A DNA stretch of 64,000 nucleotides from Gonatopus flavifemur (GCA_018340375.1 JAFFJZ010000001.1:67510001-67574000), one strand, 5' to 3'. Shown: positions 22,155 to 34,030, numbered from the stretch's first letter. Notes: generated by a model not told the origin, from the letters alone. Numbers and translations: made by a program.

Positions 22155-22878
22155 CCCGTGAAAAAATCATACACGCCTGATCAGGCCTCAATTTTGTACC
22201 CACGTAATCAGGACTGATCACGCTCAATTACGCCTGATCATGCTTGATTATGCATGAAAAATTCATACAGAATTAATAAATTTTATAACTTGACAAAAAG
22301 AAGAACTCCTTCCATCATCCTTTTTCTAATTTGATAAAAGACTAATGTGTTGTCAATCATTTCTACTTATTATGCTCATACAGAAGCCTTCCGAAGTAGC
22401 TGACCTGATCATCTGGTCTTGACCAGATCACCTTCAATTGGTTGAGAAGTGATCAGGTCATGAACAGATGATAGTCAGATCAGCTACTTCTGAAGGCTAC
22501 ACAGTTTACATCTTCTAGTTTACAGTTCTCAGGCATGATCGCGCGAGCTTAGACGTACGTGAATGCGTTCGGAGCTGATTTGACATGATGAAGCATGTGC
22601 ATTCGTGATAAAAAAATAAAACACAGAGTAATTTGGTATGAATGCTTCTCATTTGGTGCGCTTTTGCACGATCAAGGGCGAGAGTAGTTTGTCTGGCATG
22701 ATCGCCCGCGGTCAAGCTTGATCACGGGTTTCCACGTGGGTACAAAATTGAAGCCTTTCTAATTACGATTGAGCTAAAAAATGAATAATCAGGCGTAGTC
22801 ATGTCTAACCACGTACAAGTCAGTGTTGAAAAATTTTGCCAAAGAATGTCCATGATCAGACCTGAACGATTTTTTCTG
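22155..22878. repeat. Inverted-repeat element rich in TGATCA words
   Basis: CCGTGAAAAAATCATACACG and CCTGATCAGGC at the left face GACCTGAACGATTTTTTCTG at the right. Inner GTACCCACGT and ACGTGGGTAC (about 22196 and 22732) are also inverted. Many TGATCA/GCATGATC words lie between. No gene is seen. Confidence 0.5.
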
Positions 22879-22929
22879 TACTGGCGCAGTGCCTTCACTG
22901 GATCAGTACGTGGCCGGCATTAAGCTCTC

Positions 22930-23331
22930 CCCAGACAACACCGAAAATTCTCGGAACATTTTAGAAACTTGTTTCTGGTTTCCTAGATTTGATTCTGAAA
23001 ACATCATATCCTGGATGTTTTAAAAACCTTTTTTTTTTAATGCATCCTGTTAGATTTTGAAAACATTATTTTCATGTTCTTGAAATATTTTTGGAACATT
23101 TCAATAATTGAAAGAAATAAGGAAAACATTTATGCGACGTTTTTAAATCATGTTCGGTAAAATGTTTCCATAACCTCCCTCGAAAACGTAAATAAAACAT
23201 CCTAGGACATTTTCACATTTCCAAAACATACATCTAACGTCTTTAAAATATCCTGGGACGTTTTTTGCATGTTTCGTATATTACCAACCATGTTTTGTGA
23301 ATGTTCTCAAAACGTTTCAGTGCTGTCTGGG
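22930..23331. mobile_element. CCCAGACA-family element, 402 bp, TC target repeat
   Basis: It starts CCCAGACAACACCGAAAATT and ends TTTCAGTGCTGTCTGGG, flanked by TC on both sides (22928-22929, 23332-23333). Same family and size as elements A and B in the 44.5-48.4 kb nest. GAACATTTT/AAAACGT words recur inside. Confidence 0.8.
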
Positions 23332-23444
23332 TCAGTACTGGTTTATCAATACAGGCGTAGTACTGTATTTCTATTTATCCAGTACTGATCCCGTACGTGT
23401 TGGCCAAGTGTTGAAGACCCAACACTGGCACTGTACTGCACCTG

Positions 23445-23692
23445 AAGGGTCGACGGTCTAAACCTGTTAACTGACATTTTAGAAATTTTACACGGCGAAA
23501 AAAAGTTGATCCAGATCTTTCAATTTTCATTTAAATGATCTGAAATTTGGAAGTATCATTCACCCTTGTAACCCGAAGAAAAAACTTTTCATAGACTAGG
23601 AAAATATCAAAAATTAAAGAAATGCCAACGTTTGTTCTTCGCCGTGTGAAATTTCTGAAATGTCAGTTAACAGGTTTAGACCGTCGACCCTT
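23445..23692. repeat. Near-perfect palindrome between CACCTG repeats
   Basis: The left arm AAGGGTCGACGGTCTAAACC (continuing through TGTTAACTGACATTTTAGAA) is inverted on the right almost without mismatch for about 45 bp. Inside, CACGGCGAAAAA and TTCTTCGCCGTG form a second inverted pair. CACCTG flanks both sides (23439-23444, 23693-23698), suggesting a 6-bp target duplication. Confidence 0.65.
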
Positions 23693-23729
23693 CACCTGTT
23701 GTCAACATTGGCCTAATTCGGATTGGGTT

Positions 23730-25018
23730 TATTAGCTACCACAGGAAGAAATGGTAACTGTGACCAAACAGGTTTTGTGGTTAATATTTGGATAGCGAAA
23801 TAATTAAGCGGCGATATTTTTGCTGTAGCAGCTACATTTTTTTCATTGTTAAAGCTAAGTGAATAACTGCAACAGCTAAAAACTAGCTGATAATAGTTAG
23901 ATAATTGGCCTCACCGAATGAGAAGGTGAGCTCCAAAGAGTTTGATGTATCGACGAACTGACTTCGAAAGCACACAGTTTTTTCTCATGCTCTGGTACAT
24001 TATCACGTAATTTGAATACCGTTGAATCACCATCGCTCTACGAACGTGAAAAGGTTCTCGTTCCTATCCATGCTCATGCATACCCTACATTCAATGGCCA
24101 TTTTCAGTCATTCAAGATCTTTAGTTAGGATTACAATACACAATACCGTTTTGTCATTCTTTTATTCCATAACTGATATATCTCCTTGATAGAAGGTATG
24201 CAATCTACCTCTGCAAACGTCCTTCAAGAACGACATTATTCTACTCTATAAACGTGCGAGTACGAACCACGAATGCATAACACAATCATTTCATGTACCT
24301 ATTCACGATATCCTAGTTATGCGATTGTCTATCTACATCTCAACCATAATATATTCGTTATATAAGCTGAAAACACACAACATCAATATTTTCTCGTTTT
24401 ATAACCATCACTTTCAATTAAACTCTTCACAATTAGTTACATACAAAAAGATCTGATCAACGTGGGCTGAATAATTCAATATTTATATTTGATAAATCTT
24501 TGAATTCAATTAGATTACAGTATTTTCTCGATTGGTAAGCAGATATAGGTAAGCAGTGGTTACATACGTAAATGAATTAGGTTTACTCATACCATTCAAA
24601 CCATAGATTTTAGATGATACGCACGACGGTCGGTGGAGCAGAACGGATAGATTTCCCAGAAAACTTGTGTGCAGGTATATATTCGTTTCGCGCATAATCT
24701 TTACCCCGACGAGATACGAGATACGAGAAAGGCAAGGAATATGTTGCTCTGTTAACTCTTATTCCCGTAACTTGATTTGCTACGAAAATCTACAAACACC
24801 AGTGTAAGATCTTTCAAATAAATAATGTTATTCGTCTATCGAGGCATTGATATCAATTTCAACGCTGGTCGGTTAAAAACCACCAGCTCATACCGAGTTC
24901 ACGTTACGTCGGCCAGGATATCGTATCGTATGAGAAATTTCATTATCAAGTGTTTTGTGTATTCATTCGAATCCAGCAAAAACAAATTTATTCTTTAGCA
25001 TTTACACTCAAAATCATC
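23730..25018. other. No gene recognised
   Basis: The first 170 bases carry GCAGCTA/TAGCTAC words like 13444-13917, probably a decayed relative. The rest looks unique and non-coding. Confidence 0.4.
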
Positions 25019-25020
25019 TA

Positions 25021-26222
25021 CACGGAAAAAAGGAAATAGCTGTGGCAGCTATTCATTTTTTAGCACCCTTTTTTCACCGCTGTACACGGTGAAAAATTTG
25101 ATTGTGAAAATTAATATTTTTTGTCGTCAACTAGTATTATTGGAAAATATTGTAAGTTTATTATTTCATACGCACGTAGTAAATAATCGTCAGCTACGAT
25201 GGTAAAAATGAAGATTCAGCGTGAGAAAATATATTTCAGTAATAACAACTATGAACAAACGAAATAAATACCTTTCTCTAATGAAAATCATCACCCCTTG
25301 ACAATAATAGATTTTGTTTGAACAACTATTCTGAATTTTGAAAACCACGAATCACATTTACTACCAACTCACAATTATCGCACACAACGAGTTGTCCAGT
25401 TTAGGTTCCCTCGTTTAGTCTTTCAATGAAACTTCAAAACAGCGAATTCATAAGTGCGAGCGTAGCAAAGCGGCTTTACTTCTAAGGTTTATAGGTAGAT
25501 ATAAGTAAATTATTCTTAAGTTCAAATCCCCTCCGAGTAATTAGGATTTTTCATTATAAACTGTACTCAAGAATGTATTAAAAATAACATGATTGCAATC
25601 AACAAATATGGTGGTAATAAACTCGAAGGTTGGACAACATGAACTAACAAATGTGCCTGGAAATATGTTTTTGCAAGTACATTTTTTTTTTCATTTTAAT
25701 GAATGATATTGCCATCACTGATGGTGAAAATTATTGCCTTTGTTTCGATTTTTAGAGCTCTTACTTGCGAGAATCTTGAAATAAAGTGTAAAGAAACATT
25801 ACGATCGCTGACGGTAAAAAGTATCAGCACTGCCTGGAATCATCAATATTACCTTTGTTAGTTTTCCTGGAGAAATTTTGAAATTTTTGACAAAGTGAAA
25901 TTTACCATCGTGATAATTTCATCTCCAAGCTATTCCCAATAGTTTCAGTTTACCAATTTTCATGATGATATTACCTACGTATTTTACCACTCTCAACCAT
26001 CAAATTTCTCTGCGTGTAACTAGAATAATCGCTATTTTTAGCTACCGCAGTAGGAAATCGTAGCTGCAACTGCACAGATTTTGTGGCTTATATCTGCATA
26101 GCCAAATTCAGCTGTTGAATTTCTTGTTGCTCCCACCAAGTGATAAGTGAGTAGCCGTGAAAGGTAAAAACACAACTCCCGTAGCAAATTTTTAGCATGA
26201 TTTTTAATTATTTTTTTCCATG
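25021..26222. mobile_element. CAC-type element with a large nested relative
   Basis: It starts CACGGAAAAAAGGAAATAGC, following TA, and ends ATTATTTTTTTCCATG. AGCTGTGGCAGCT words occur at both ends. The middle (25085-26016) is a separate insertion. Confidence 0.5.
25085..26016. mobile_element. CAC...GTG element, 932 bp, nested in 25021-26222
   Basis: It starts CACGGTGAAAAATTTGATTG and ends CATCAAATTTCTCTGCGTG, with TA duplicated (25083-25084, 26017-26018). GGTAAAA/TTTTACCA and GATGGTGAAA words recur in both orientations. No ORF of note. Confidence 0.65.
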
Positions 26223-27247
26223 CAAGTGGTGGTGTAGAAAAAGTTCTGTTAACGTAATATGACATACTTCTCTTACCACTTTTTCACTAAGATTATAAGC
26301 ACTCGAATTCCGGTCCTCCAAAGGTCAATGAAATGTTAATTGAATGTAAGTTGCATGCAAAATTATTAAACTCTTGCGAACGACAGAATTATGTGTCATA
26401 TTTACCCACAATTTGGGATCGAAGTTGAAACAGAAAATATTTTGAAGTATAATTTACTGAAATTTAGTTGCAAGTACCACAGGTGGAATTTTAATAAGAA
26501 TTGCCCCTGATTTGTAGTTTTCTGCAAATTTTTTAATTATGCAACCAAAACACAGCTGCGATACTGTAATTTACATCCTTTATATGCTAGTTCAACACTT
26601 CAATTCTTATCGTAACATTCAATCTCGAACATTGCTGTTTATAAATTAAAAATTATCTTTCTAAAGGTATAATTTCAGAGCTGTATTATCATTTTCAATA
26701 CATTTTGTGGCAATATGAACCAATTACTACATTCACTCGATACTTTTTCCTCCCAGTATTATGACCAATAAAACTTACTCATTGATTATTTCTTCCAGTA
26801 ATAAATCATTTATTTAATTACGCGCCAGAGTGCTGACTCGTTTATAAAATTGCGAAAGTGAATACATTTATCAAATTATTAAGGGAATGGTATAAATAGT
26901 GTCCTGTAGTTGGCCAATTTTCTCTACAAGATTTTGTAATAACAATGGAACATGATTGAAATATCTCAATGTGTTCTCATAGGTAATCTAATTTCACGGC
27001 GCTCATATTCCTTCAATCTTCATTCGCTCTTCAGGAGAGTTCTTTCTGTATTTTGATTCCAATCATAAGAATAGTTATTAATTTAACATAATTGATAAAT
27101 TTATAACTGAAGAATTCAAAGAATTCATATCAAAAGTCGAAGGCTTTGGAAAATAACATTGTTGAATTGCAAATATCTGAGTAATCTTTGATCCTTCTAA
27201 ACAGTTTTGTTCGAAAATCCTCTTCTATAAAGAATGTACCGAGTTGT
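26223..27247. other. No gene recognised
   Basis: AT-rich sequence without inverted repeats or coding signals that I can support. Confidence 0.4.
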
Positions 27248-27249
27248 TA

Positions 27250-27619
27250 CACGGAGAGAAAAAATTTGCTGACGCAGCAAATCGAGGTATTATATATAGA
27301 ATAGCAAAATTTTTTGCTGACCTAGCTAAAAATCTGCTATAACAGCAATCGTGTTAGCTACGACAGCAATTTTTTAGCTGTGGCAGCAAAAAATGTTTGC
27401 TCCGCCAGCAAATTTTCAGTATTATATACAGAATAGCAAACAAATTTTGCTGGGATCGCAAACATTTTCTGTTGCCACAGCTAAAAATTCGCTGTTGCAG
27501 CCAACAAGATTGCTGGAACAGCAAATAGTTTGCTGTCACAGCAAAAAATTTGCTGCTCTGGCAAAAGGAACCCAACAAAAGTAGATTTCGCTGCCACAGC
27601 GAATTCCTTTTTCTCCGTG
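27250..27619. mobile_element. CAC...GTG element built from GCAGCAAA words, 370 bp
   Basis: It starts CACGGAGAGAAAAAATTTGC and ends TTCCTTTTTCTCCGTG, flanked by TA (27248-27249, 27620-27621). About twenty GCTG/CAGC-AAATTT words in both orientations compose nearly all of it. Decayed relatives are at 13444-13917, 21534-21992 and 62716-62941. Confidence 0.8.
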
Positions 27620-27742
27620 TATCAAAAGTTAGATACTTTTTCTAAAAAAACAAGTGTGATCTTGTTCCGGATAATCGACATCCCTACGTAACATTGGGTT
27701 ATGAAGAAATATGTTGAGACGATCGATAGAAATATGTTGCTG

Positions 27743-27973
27743 CGCGGAAAAAAATGTTTCATAAGATTCACTAACGCGTTCAGTAAAATACGGCACTATT
27801 AGAATTTCTCGTAATATTTATAAGAGTTCTAGTAAAATCTACGATGGTCGCAGTTAAAATTACTACCGCAGTAGTAGATTTGACAACAGTTCTAGTAAAT
27901 ATTAACAGAAATTCTAAAAGTCCCGTATTTTACCACCCTCGTTGGTGAATTCTATTGAACAGTTTTTTCCGTG
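27743..27973. mobile_element. CAC-type MITE with TG target repeat
   Basis: It starts CGCGGAAAAAAATGTTTCAT and ends GAACAGTTTTTTCCGTG. TG is duplicated (27741-27742, 27974-27975). AGATTCACTAACG and its inverse near the right end extend the TIR. Confidence 0.7.
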
Positions 27974-28439
27974 TGAAATTTAAATCGTTTATTGAAACAA
28001 ATTATTAATCAAATAACGAACTCTTTAGAGCCGAAATCTTGCCGCACATTCTTTGAACGATCTTTCCAATTTCATGGAGTCAATAATTTGTGGAAATGAA
28101 GAACGATGGTTCATCATACGAGTTTGAATTTCCCGTTCGTTTTCAAAAACGATTCAAACTTCTACAACCCCCAATAAAAATATTTCTCTTCAAAACTTCA
28201 ACAATTTCTCTGCAAAACTTCATTATCGCAATTCTTAGAGACAGAAAGAATGTTTTCAACAGATTCATCTTCCAAAACTCTGTGAAATTCTGCATATTTC
28301 TGAAAATTTCTATTGCCAGTAAAGGTTTCTCTGTACATTTCCAACTTATTGGTCAAAGTTGTTTTGTTGAGAAATGTTGAATTTTCTCAACATTTTTCTA
28401 CTCGATAAATGGTGGAAACATTTGATGAGGAAAGTTTTT

Positions 28440-28795
28440 TTTCGATTTTTTCGAAAATTCGGCTATAAAATCGGTAAAAAAGCTAATATCGGAAAAATCC
28501 TAGGCTAGATTTTGAGCTATATTTTGAGGAACTTTTTTATTTTTTGTTCTAGATTGAAAATTGTGACCTGTGGTGGTATGCCCGTTTTAACCATAGGAAA
28601 GAATGTTTTTTTGACCGTATTACAATGCCGCCATTCTGGATTTAAAAATTAAATAAAGAGTGTTTATTGTGCCCTAAGACTAGTACTTTCATATGCAAAA
28701 GACCCCATCCATTTATAATTTTTTTTGACTTCATGGCAACCCTCTAAAAATAACGTCAATTTTTTCGTCCACGAAGTGATATTACCCCTTAAGAG
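28440..28795. repeat. Single arm of the 19.8-20.4 kb foldback; poly-G tract follows
   Basis: GAAAATTGTGACCTGTGGTG, GTGCCCTAAGACTAGTACTT and GTGATATTACCCCTTAA match the right arm of the foldback in order. A G run at 28796-28806 lies at its edge. Confidence 0.55.
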
Positions 28796-28907
28796 GGGGG
28801 GGGGGGTACGGTCTGTACAGTGGAAAAATAAACTTTTTCAAACATTTATTATTAAGATACGGTTGATTCTTATCAAATACAAATATCACAGTATTATAAA
28901 ACAACTT

Positions 28908-29166
28908 CACCCAGAAAAATGGTATACCTGGATTTATTTGATTCAACGAAAATTTGTTTGAATCGACTCAAATTTATTTGACTCAACTACAATGTCTATT
29001 TATATATGAACCTACTAGAGTTTTAGTTGGATCAAATAAACAATTTATTTCATCCGAAAAAATTTTTATTTATTCGATATAAAATTTACTTGAATCAAAT
29101 AAAATTTTATTGGATACAATTAAATCTCTAGTAGGTTCATATTCAAGTAAATCATTTCTCTGGGTG
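28908..29166. mobile_element. CAC...GTG MITE (CACCCAGAAAAATG ends)
   Basis: It starts CACCCAGAAAAATGG and ends CATTTCTCTGGGTG, with TT duplicated (28906-28907, 29167-29168). TTTATTTGATTCAA/TTGAATCAAATAAA words dominate the interior. It could also be read as a CCC...GGG element two bases shorter at each end. Confidence 0.6.
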
Positions 29167-29632
29167 TTTCCAAGAATATTTTGTGAAAATTTGAGTACAA
29201 AATATTCAAAACTCAGCCATTAGCAGCAAATCTGCTTGGACGTCTAAAAAAAAATAGTTTTGCGGTGATCCCTATAACTCATGACTCAATCATCTGAAAC
29301 GAAAAAACCAAAGTGATTCTATTAGTGTATGAGATTCCACTGGTAACAACGTCGAGTTTTTGCTTTTTAATTGATTTTTCGATTTTTTGTGACACTGGAA
29401 AGTCAAAAGACGTGTTTTTCGCTTGAAAAATCGGCATATTTGTCACTGTAAAACAAAAAATAACAACAAACTTTGAAAAAACTCGACATTGTTCCCACAT
29501 GAATTATACAGCGAAAGTGTGTACCAAATTTCAAAAGGATCGGTGCGATACATTAAAAACTACTGGGATCATCGACTTTGAAAACGTGAAGTGTGGGAGA
29601 ATCGCTTTAAAGTTTCTAACATGAAAATCGCG
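29167..29632. other. No gene recognised
   Basis: Non-coding AT-rich sequence. A 73-codon minus-strand ORF has no recognisable domain. Confidence 0.4.
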
Positions 29633-29805
29633 ATCTTTATTAACAGATTGAAGACATCGCGGACAATAGAAGATTATCGCTTAACATCAGATTAATAAAT
29701 TTCCATTTCAATAAAAAAAATTACTATTTGGATTGTAATGTATTGAACTAATGTTGAGCGATTATCTTCTATTGTCCGTGATGTCTTCAATCTGTTGATA
29801 AAGAT
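29633..29805. repeat. Hairpin with 55-bp arms next to the retrotransposon remnant
   Basis: ATCTTTATTAACAGATTGAA with GACATCGCGGACAATAGAAG at the left is inverted at the right (CTTCTATTGTCCGTGATGTC, then TTCAATCTGTTGATAAAGAT) with only a few mismatches. The loop is about 60 bases. The right edge abuts codons for S-I-I-T-E-N-G of the RT remnant. Confidence 0.7.
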
Positions 29806-29809
29806 TAGC

Positions 29810-30375
29810 ATAATTACAGAGAACGGCAAAAGCGAAAGAGATATAAGAGCAAGAATAGCACAAGGGAAACAGGCTTTTTATCAAAAGAGACAGTTATTAT
29901 GCTCAAAAAATATAAGCTAGAGGAAGAAGAAAAAATGAAAAGTTAAAAGTGAGCACAGCATTATATGGTTGCGAAAAATGACACTGGGACAATGGGGAAA
30001 CAAGATCAACGAAGCTTTTGCTTTTTGAAATGTAGTTATAGAGGATGATGAATAAAATGACAAAAAAAAAAAAAATGAAGAAGAACTAGAAGAAAAGATA
30101 AGAAAAGAAAAAAAAAAAAAAACAAAACGAAAAAAGAATCGGAGAGGAGAGCATCACACATGGCATGAGATTTTATTGAAACAACATTGAAAGGAAAATG
30201 AATGGTAAAAAATAAAATGGTAAAGCTGTAAGGGTAGACCTAGAGCAAGTTATATGAAGATGGTAGTAGATATATATGATAGTAAAATGTAAATTGAATG
30301 TAGAAGCGGGTGGATAATAGGTCATCAAACCAGTCGTAAGACTGATTACTTCATGATGATGATGATGAAAGATTG
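29810..30375 (+). pseudogene. Non-LTR retrotransposon tail, heavily decayed
   Basis: Recognisable text: IITENGKSERDIRARIAQGK followed by QAF and decayed post-RT codons. Homopolymer A tracts (30060-30120) have broken every frame. The 3' end reads GTAAGACTGATTACTTCATG followed by ATG repeats, the same tail as the copy at 880-1935. The copy starts abruptly at the hairpin 29633-29805, so it is 5' truncated or split there. It provides the empty-site sequence for the insertions at 33893-33999 and 34031-35804. Confidence 0.7.
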
Positions 30376-30659
30376 TGATGTTTACGCTTTTTTCTCTCGG
30401 TGTGGGTAAAATTTCATGTCTGCGTTAGTTTTGCTTCAATCGCTCTAAACATTTGACACAACATTCTTGAGATGTTGTGCATTCATGAGACAAAATAAGA
30501 AAAATGGAAAAAAAAATGGAAAAAGAAATTTCAAGACTATATCCCCCCCCCCCTCCCCCTATAATAGTTAACGAATATCAGTTTGAAATCCGACTTAATA
30601 TATCATGACATGAAGGTTAATCTATTTTATTCACATATAATATATTATATTAATAGTTA
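30376..30659. other. Non-coding; poly-C tract
   Basis: A C-rich run (about 30543-30557) and A-rich text, with nothing else recognised. Confidence 0.4.
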
Positions 30660-30962
30660 CACGGAGAAAAATGCCGCTCGAGGGATAAGAATTTTTGTTA
30701 TTTTTCTTAGTAAACTAGAAATAGGAAGGTTTGTAAAATGAAGTTTTACATAAAAATAAGGAAGATTACGGATATTGTAGAAAAATTAATAGGTAGGATT
30801 GAAATTTTAAACGCTGAAAGTTGAATTTTATAAAGCGTATAGTAAAATTCAGTGATTATTTCGCAATATCCCGTATTTTTAGGTAAAAATTCATTCTACA
30901 AACCTTCCTGTTTCTGGTTGAGCAAACAAAATAAGAAGAAGGAGTCTATTTTTCTCCCCGTG
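30660..30962. mobile_element. CAC...GTG MITE, 303 bp
   Basis: Ends CACGGAGAAAAATG and CTATTTTTCTCCCCGTG, TA duplicated (30658-30659, 30963-30964). Inner AAACTAGAAATAGGAAGGTT is inverted as AACCTTCCTGTTTCTGGTT. Confidence 0.75.
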
Positions 30963-31061
30963 TATCTGATGATCTATCACCCTTTAATATAAGAGATTAC
31001 GAATGCCATCATATTTTTATCAATTACTCATCATATTTATGCACAATGGATCATCAGTTAA

Positions 31062-31353
31062 CCCTCTAAGTACCAAGTCATGAAGCAGATGAGGAAAAAT
31101 GTTTTTCTCCTTCTCCTCACATCGAAAATGATGTAAGGAATCCAAAATCGGTGAGACACAAAATTTCAAACTTTTCTCCTTTTCAACTGTTTTGAGGCCC
31201 CAAACCGTCAATTGAGCATGAGAAAATTTTTTTTGTATCGAATGGAATCCAGGAAAATCCCTGATCATCACGTTCAAAACCAAATGCTCTTGGAATTTAT
31301 AAAAAAGTGGATTTAGTAAACGTAGCAAATTTGCAACGTTTGTAGCTAGAGGG
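31062..31353. mobile_element. piggyBac-like MITE, TTAA target repeat
   Basis: It starts CCCTCTAAGTACC and ends GTAGCTAGAGGG, flanked by TTAA on both sides (31058-31061, 31354-31357). CCC ends with TTAA targets fit the piggyBac group, but no transposase is present to confirm it. The interior ORF on the minus strand is probably fortuitous. Confidence 0.6.
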
Positions 31354-31357
31354 TTAA

Positions 31358-32276
31358 CTATGAATATATGACATTGTATATCAAGACAATAGATTGTCTT
31401 TGAAGTTATGCTACATTAGGTCGGATTTCAAATTGATAGATGTTAAATATTAACGTAACCCTTTTCACAGTGTACTTTACGGAACTTTCAGTAATCGAAT
31501 GAGACCATTACATAAAATGATCATTAACATAATATTAACGCCAAGAGACATGAAAATTTATCTCAATGAATACGTGGATTCCGAAGGCGATTAAATTTTT
31601 CAGATTTCTAATATGCAAGTAAATCATTTTCCTCGATATATCATTTGGTCCACAGAAATTTGTTCCACTCACTCGTTGACACACCTACTTCAAATCTTGA
31701 CATTAAGGAGCGGTTTTGCGTTAGGTGTAAACAAATTATATAAAACGTGGACAAGAAGGGGAGGAAGAAAACGGGGTCGAAAAGTTTCCCAAGACATCTG
31801 AGATTAGACGGGATTACGAATGCACAGATCTCTTATATGTAAATGTCAACTATAATTAATTAATTAATTCAAAAATCAGTGTTGAGCCCACGTATACTTT
31901 GTTCTTTCATACAGAGAAAAATTTGTTTGTTTATTACATGGACGTCGCAAGAAAAATTCTCGCACAAGCTAACATTTGACTATGATAATGAGGAGCTTGC
32001 GTGGTTACATCGGCGAGAGGACGAAAAGTAATAGTAAAGACGCGATCGAGTTGGCAACGTTCAACCCGCTCGTGCGTCAATTCCATTTTGCTGTCAACAT
32101 AATAGCAAACAAGTTCCTTGTATCAGTGGATTATCCTCCTCATGTTCTGCCAAGTATTACGATATGAGCATTGATCAAATTCACATTATTATTCGTATAA
32201 CAAGGATTTAACGTGATCTACCTTGGAAATATAGAATATTGAGGATTTTTTAAATTTACTACTATTGCGCGAGCTT
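31358..32276. other. No gene recognised
   Basis: A 63-codon ORF near 31976-32167 and others have no recognisable domains. I see no element ends. Confidence 0.4.
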
Positions 32277-32364
32277 CCCTACAAACAATGATTATACTGG
32301 CATTTCAATGGGCCGCTGATGGTCCGGCGATGCCGGCGAAGGGCCTGCTTTCTTGTTTGCTGGG
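32277..32364. mobile_element. CCC...GGG mini-element (CCCAGCAAACA family), 88 bp
   Basis: It starts CCCTACAAACAATG and ends TTTCTTGTTTGCTGGG; TT is duplicated (32275-32276, 32365-32366). ATGGGCC/GATGGTCC words and the end sequence tie it to the large element 45098-48353. Confidence 0.65.
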
Positions 32365-32715
32365 TTGGGTGTGCAATTGGCATCTAGTTGGTTACAATCC
32401 AAATTTACGACAAGCAAAATTTCAAATTTTACAAAAGATTGAATCACATATCGGATGAAATTAGAATTATGAAGAAGTTTTCAGAATCTCATGGAAACAG
32501 GAATTGTTTTGAAGAAACTTAGCAGATTTTCGATCATTCAACATTCGCCTGAGCGCAACGGACAAAAAAACAACGAAAATGAGTGAAACTATCTGGAATA
32601 ACTGAAGATTAATTATAACGTGGGATTTCAATTGAACAATTCTCAATCCACTGTGAAAAATTTTGTGTACTTTTAACACTCGTGCATGTCCTAAACGGTC
32701 CACTTGAAAAGTTTG

Positions 32716-32962
32716 CTCTCTAAAATTTTTAGAGTGAAATTTCACTCTTCAGCCAGCAAAAAGTGAGCCTGTCGAAATTCTGAGTGGAATTTCCACTCTT
32801 TTAGAGTGATATTCTAAGGTTTGAGGTTAGAAACTCACAGCCACTCGAATTCTAGAGTCAATTTTTCACTCTAAAAGAGTGAGGGTTCACTCGAAACGAG
32901 TGAAAATCCCACTCAAAGCGGACTGGCTCAATTCTGAGACTTAGTGGAGTGAAACAGATGAT
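32716..32962. repeat. Motif-rich repeat built from AGAGTGA/TTCACTC words
   Basis: More than a dozen TTTTAGAGTGA, GAGTGGAATTTCCACTC and TCACTCTTTTAGAGTG-like words occur in both orientations. It is probably another inverted-repeat element of the motif-rich type, but I could not fix its ends. Confidence 0.5.
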
Positions 32963-33346
32963 TTTTCACTATTTCAGATTTAGAAAGTGCGTTAAATATT
33001 CACGCGAAGTATTTGTAAAATTATTTTTAAAATCTGCCAATCTGATAATTTGTTGTGTTGATCTTCAACACGAATTTGGAGTGGACCGTTGCTGAAACAA
33101 AATTCTTCACTATTCATAGTTGAAATGCAACCTCTCAACTGGTTTTACGAGCACTTCAGTTTTTCCTATTTCCTCCCTGAACATTGAATGTTTCTTCATT
33201 TTTTGCAAGATACCTACTTTCACAGAAAGGAGAAGCACAAATTTAAAGAGGAGTGAGACAAAGATGTTCACTATCGCCATTGATTTTCGATTTGTATATA
33301 GAAGAAGCGATGAACGAAGTGAAGGAGCAAGTGCAATTGAAATTAC

Positions 33347-33620
33347 CCCACTGAGCATTTCCGTTAGAACCTTGCATTAACATTGCTGTGATATTGATGT
33401 GATCTTGAAAGTACTTGTCTTTCAATTTACGAATGCAATATTACAAAAGTAACTTGCAAAAATATCGTTGAAATATCACCTGACAACGTAATATTGCTGC
33501 AATTTACTTGTGATTGGATGTTGTAATATTACTGTTGTAATTCTCATAACAGGTACTTTCAAGATCGCATCAACATCGATGCAATGTTAATGCAAGGTTC
33601 TAACGGAAATGCTCAGTGGG
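33347..33620. mobile_element. CCC...GGG element inside the RT fragment, AC target repeat
   Basis: It starts CCCACTGAGCATTTCCGTTA and ends TAACGGAAATGCTCAGTGGG. The TIR runs about 40 bp with very few mismatches and extends further imperfectly. AC is duplicated (33345-33346, 33621-33622). TTGCAATATTAC-like words lie inside. The close TIRs suggest a young insertion. Confidence 0.8.
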
Positions 33621-33892
33621 ACAGATTTAGGGAGAAAATGTAAGCACGTTGAGATTTGCGGATGACATAGCTATATTAGCTACGAGTGGTGCTGAGTTAG
33701 AAAATATTCTCAACACTATGAAAACAATATTACTGGAAAATTATTGTATGAATATGAATAAGGACAAAGAAAAATTCATGATTCGTACAACAGCGAAAAC
33801 ATCAAGAAGAACGAAAATCGAAATAGATGCAGAGACAATTCAGCAAGTGAAAGAATTTAAATATCTGGGAAGCATAATAACAGAAAACTGTA

Positions 33893-33999
33893 CCCAAGTA
33901 ACACCAATGTGCGTAAAATATTCTCCGAACGTTCCTAGAATATTTAAACGTCCTGCAAACATTCTCAGAACGTTTGACGAAGATTGCGTGTTACTAGGG
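33893..33999. mobile_element. CCC...GGG mini-element, 107 bp, TA target repeat
   Basis: It starts CCCAAGTAACACCAAT and ends ATTGCGTGTTACTAGGG. TA is duplicated (33891-33892, 34000-34001). The related remnant at 29810-30375 reads straight through from ITEN to GKSERDI, so the uninterrupted form is visible. GAACGTT words link it to the CCCAGACA family. Confidence 0.8.
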
Positions 34000-34030
34000 T
34001 AAAAGCGAAAGAGATATAAGAGCAAGAATA

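Larger units (their letters stand above)
22091..23727. mobile_element. CCC...GGG composite element containing three other repeats
   Basis: It starts CCCACCAGAAATTTACAATA and ends CCTAATTCGGATTGGG. The TIRs are weak, but TT flanks both sides (22089-22090, 23728-23729). CAGTACTGG words like those of 15099-16672 lie at both ends. Inside are a TGATCA-rich inverted-repeat element (about 22155-22878), a CCCAGACA MITE (22930-23331) and a palindrome (23445-23692). Confidence 0.45.

Noticed and set aside
25470..25545. Possible tRNA (GTTCAAATCCCCTCC T-arm-like word)
   Set aside because: The presumed acceptor halves do not pair and no anticodon arm can be drawn; probably chance.
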